From the NCBI GenBank assembly GCA_948465565.1, contig CAOJXR010000002.1, positions 23,139 through 87,138 on the forward strand: a DNA stretch of 64,000 nucleotides, read 5' to 3'. Numbering within the stretch: the stretch's first letter is position 1; every line of letters begins with the position of its first letter. The stretch is from an uncultured Clostridium sp. (GTDB taxonomy: Bacteria; Bacillota; Clostridia; TANB77; CAG-508). This document shows, one piece after another, positions 63,220 through 64,000 of the stretch. Made by a program: the position numbers and the translations under genes. The notes beneath the pieces are model-generated. The model ran no database searches, was not told where the DNA came from, and was given only the letters and a program-made list of their open reading frames with translations.

Positions 63220-63246
63220 TTAGCACTTGTCAATACCTATTGCTAA
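63220..63246 (-). promoter_or_regulatory. CIRCE operator of the hrcA operon
   Basis: TTAGCACTT (63220-63228), nine bases, TATTGCTAA (63238-63246) matches the consensus TTAGCACTC-N9-GAGTGCTAA at 15 of 18 positions. It covers the minus-strand TTGACA, with TATAAT downstream, so bound HrcA would block the promoter. Confidence 0.85.
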
Positions 63247-63277
63247 AAAATAATCATTATATATGCTTTTTATGTGT

Positions 63278-64000
63278 TTATATAAATTCTTCAAACACTA
63301 AATTTGCTAAATCTAATCCTTTGTGAGTAAGTTTTATGTTGTCTAGGTCGATTTCGATTAGGTCTTCTTCAACTAATTTGCTTATTTCAAATCTGAAATA
63401 GAATAATGGATTTATTTGAAATTTTCTTTCAAATGCTGATATTGATACTCCTTGAATTTTTCTTAATCCAAGCATCATATACTCTTTTGCCATTCCTTCT
63501 TTGTCTTGTTCTTCTTCAATATCTTTATAATTATAATTTTTTATATACTCTTCTATTGTTTTTGAGTTTGAAAATCTTTTTGCATTTATATAGCTGTGTG
63601 CTGCAACTCCAAATCCTAAATATTCTTTTTGGCTCCAACAGTCTGAATTGTGCTTTGAATAGTATCCAGGTTTTGAGTAGTTTGAAATTTCATAATGTTC
63701 ATATTCGTTTTCTTCAAGTAATTCTTTAATCTTCCAATACATTTTTCTTTCTTCTTCATCACTTGGAATCTCTATTTCTTTGTTTTCTAGCATTTGCTTT
63801 AGTTTTGTGTTTTCTTCTATAATAAGAGAATATATTGAAATATGTTCTGGATTTAAATTTATTACTTCACTTACTTGGATTGCAATACTTTCTTCTGTTT
63901 CGTCTGGAAGTGCAAACATTAAATCTACATTTATATTATTAAATTCTTCTTCTCTTGCCATATTATAAGTTTCTAGAAATTCTTCATATGTATGGATTCT
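63278..64000 (-). CDS. hemW: HemW-like radical SAM protein, 5' part outside the window
   Basis: The C-terminal two thirds of HemW is visible. The segment INVDLMFALPDETEES is typical of the HemN/HemW family, as are ISIYSLIIEENTKLKQ and LGFGVAAHSYI. HemW is a haem chaperone related to coproporphyrinogen oxidase. The frame continues to position 64000 without a start, so the gene extends further; the radical SAM cysteine motif is not in the window. It lies upstream of hrcA, the order seen in many Firmicutes. Confidence 0.92.
   Translation of the reverse strand, partial: RIHTYEEFLETYNMAREEEFNNINVDLMFALPDETEESIAIQVSEVINLNPEHISIYSLIIEENTKLKQMLENKEIEIPSDEEERKMYWKIKELLEENEYEHYEISNYSKPGYYSKHNSDCWSQKEYLGFGVAAHSYINAKRFSNSKTIEEYIKNYNYKDIEEEQDKEGMAKEYMMLGLRKIQGVSISAFERKFQINPLFYFRFEISKLVEEDLIEIDLDNIKLTHKGLDLANLVFEEFI

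Overview
The window is a stretch of very AT-rich chromosome from an anaerobic, spore-forming, low-GC Firmicute, most like the uncultured gut Clostridia. The signs are an alpha/beta-type small acid-soluble spore protein, yqfC/yqfD, a PdaA-like cortex deacetylase, an NADH-linked [FeFe] hydrogenase (hydA with nuoF and nuoE partners), a glmS ribozyme, a T-box in front of serS, and the hrcA-grpE-dnaK-dnaJ operon behind a CIRCE element. The species assignment is inference.

Layout. 1-12.3 kb: a Cof-type hydrolase fragment, SASP, an HD hydrolase, the hydrogenase operon, hpf, then recO-yqzL-era and ybeY-yqfD-yqfC. 12.4-15.1 kb: two divergent, GC-richer foreign genes, a cupin-like protein and a Clp-type AAA+ ATPase fused to an FtsH (M41) peptidase. 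15.2-20.2 kb: pyrimidine genes pyrC-pyrF-pyrK-pyrD plus an orotate-PRTase-like gene with an in-frame stop. 20.3-31.2 kb: pdaA, a histidine kinase core, rluA-like, a methyltransferase, ispH, a foreign membrane protein, uvrC, hpt, neuB-like, glmS. 31.26-40.97 kb: an integrative element between imperfect 25-bp direct repeats, with int, xis, Rep-like, Toprim-like, resolvase, sortase B and a sorted surface protein, RHH protein, DnaB-like ATPase and a truncated FtsZ-like GTPase. 41-51.1 kb: housekeeping genes (nadM-like, yqeK, serS, engB, gltX, ABC-F). 51.2-51.5 kb: a compact Fst/par-like type I toxin-antitoxin locus. 51.5-58.2 kb: RNase J with a long leader, a nucleotidase, and a cluster of secreted and regulatory proteins. 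58.3-64 kb: heat-shock operon and hemW (cut by the window end).

The most striking observation is a recoding pattern. Four genes (serS, a methyltransferase, the integrase and the excisionase) can only be read as complete proteins if the ribosome moves +1 at an in-frame CGG codon, so that CGG-N is read as one glycine codon GGN. There are nine such sites. Every site is a CGG in the zero frame, every product is glycine, and the +1 reading restores conserved family motifs and a correct stop each time. Reading every CGG/CCG triplet by eye in the other native genes, I found no in-frame CGG used as arginine. In-frame CGG as arginine occurs only in three foreign GC-rich genes. This suggests CGG is unassigned in this host and acts as a +1 shift site. 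A systematic sequencing artefact is the main alternative.
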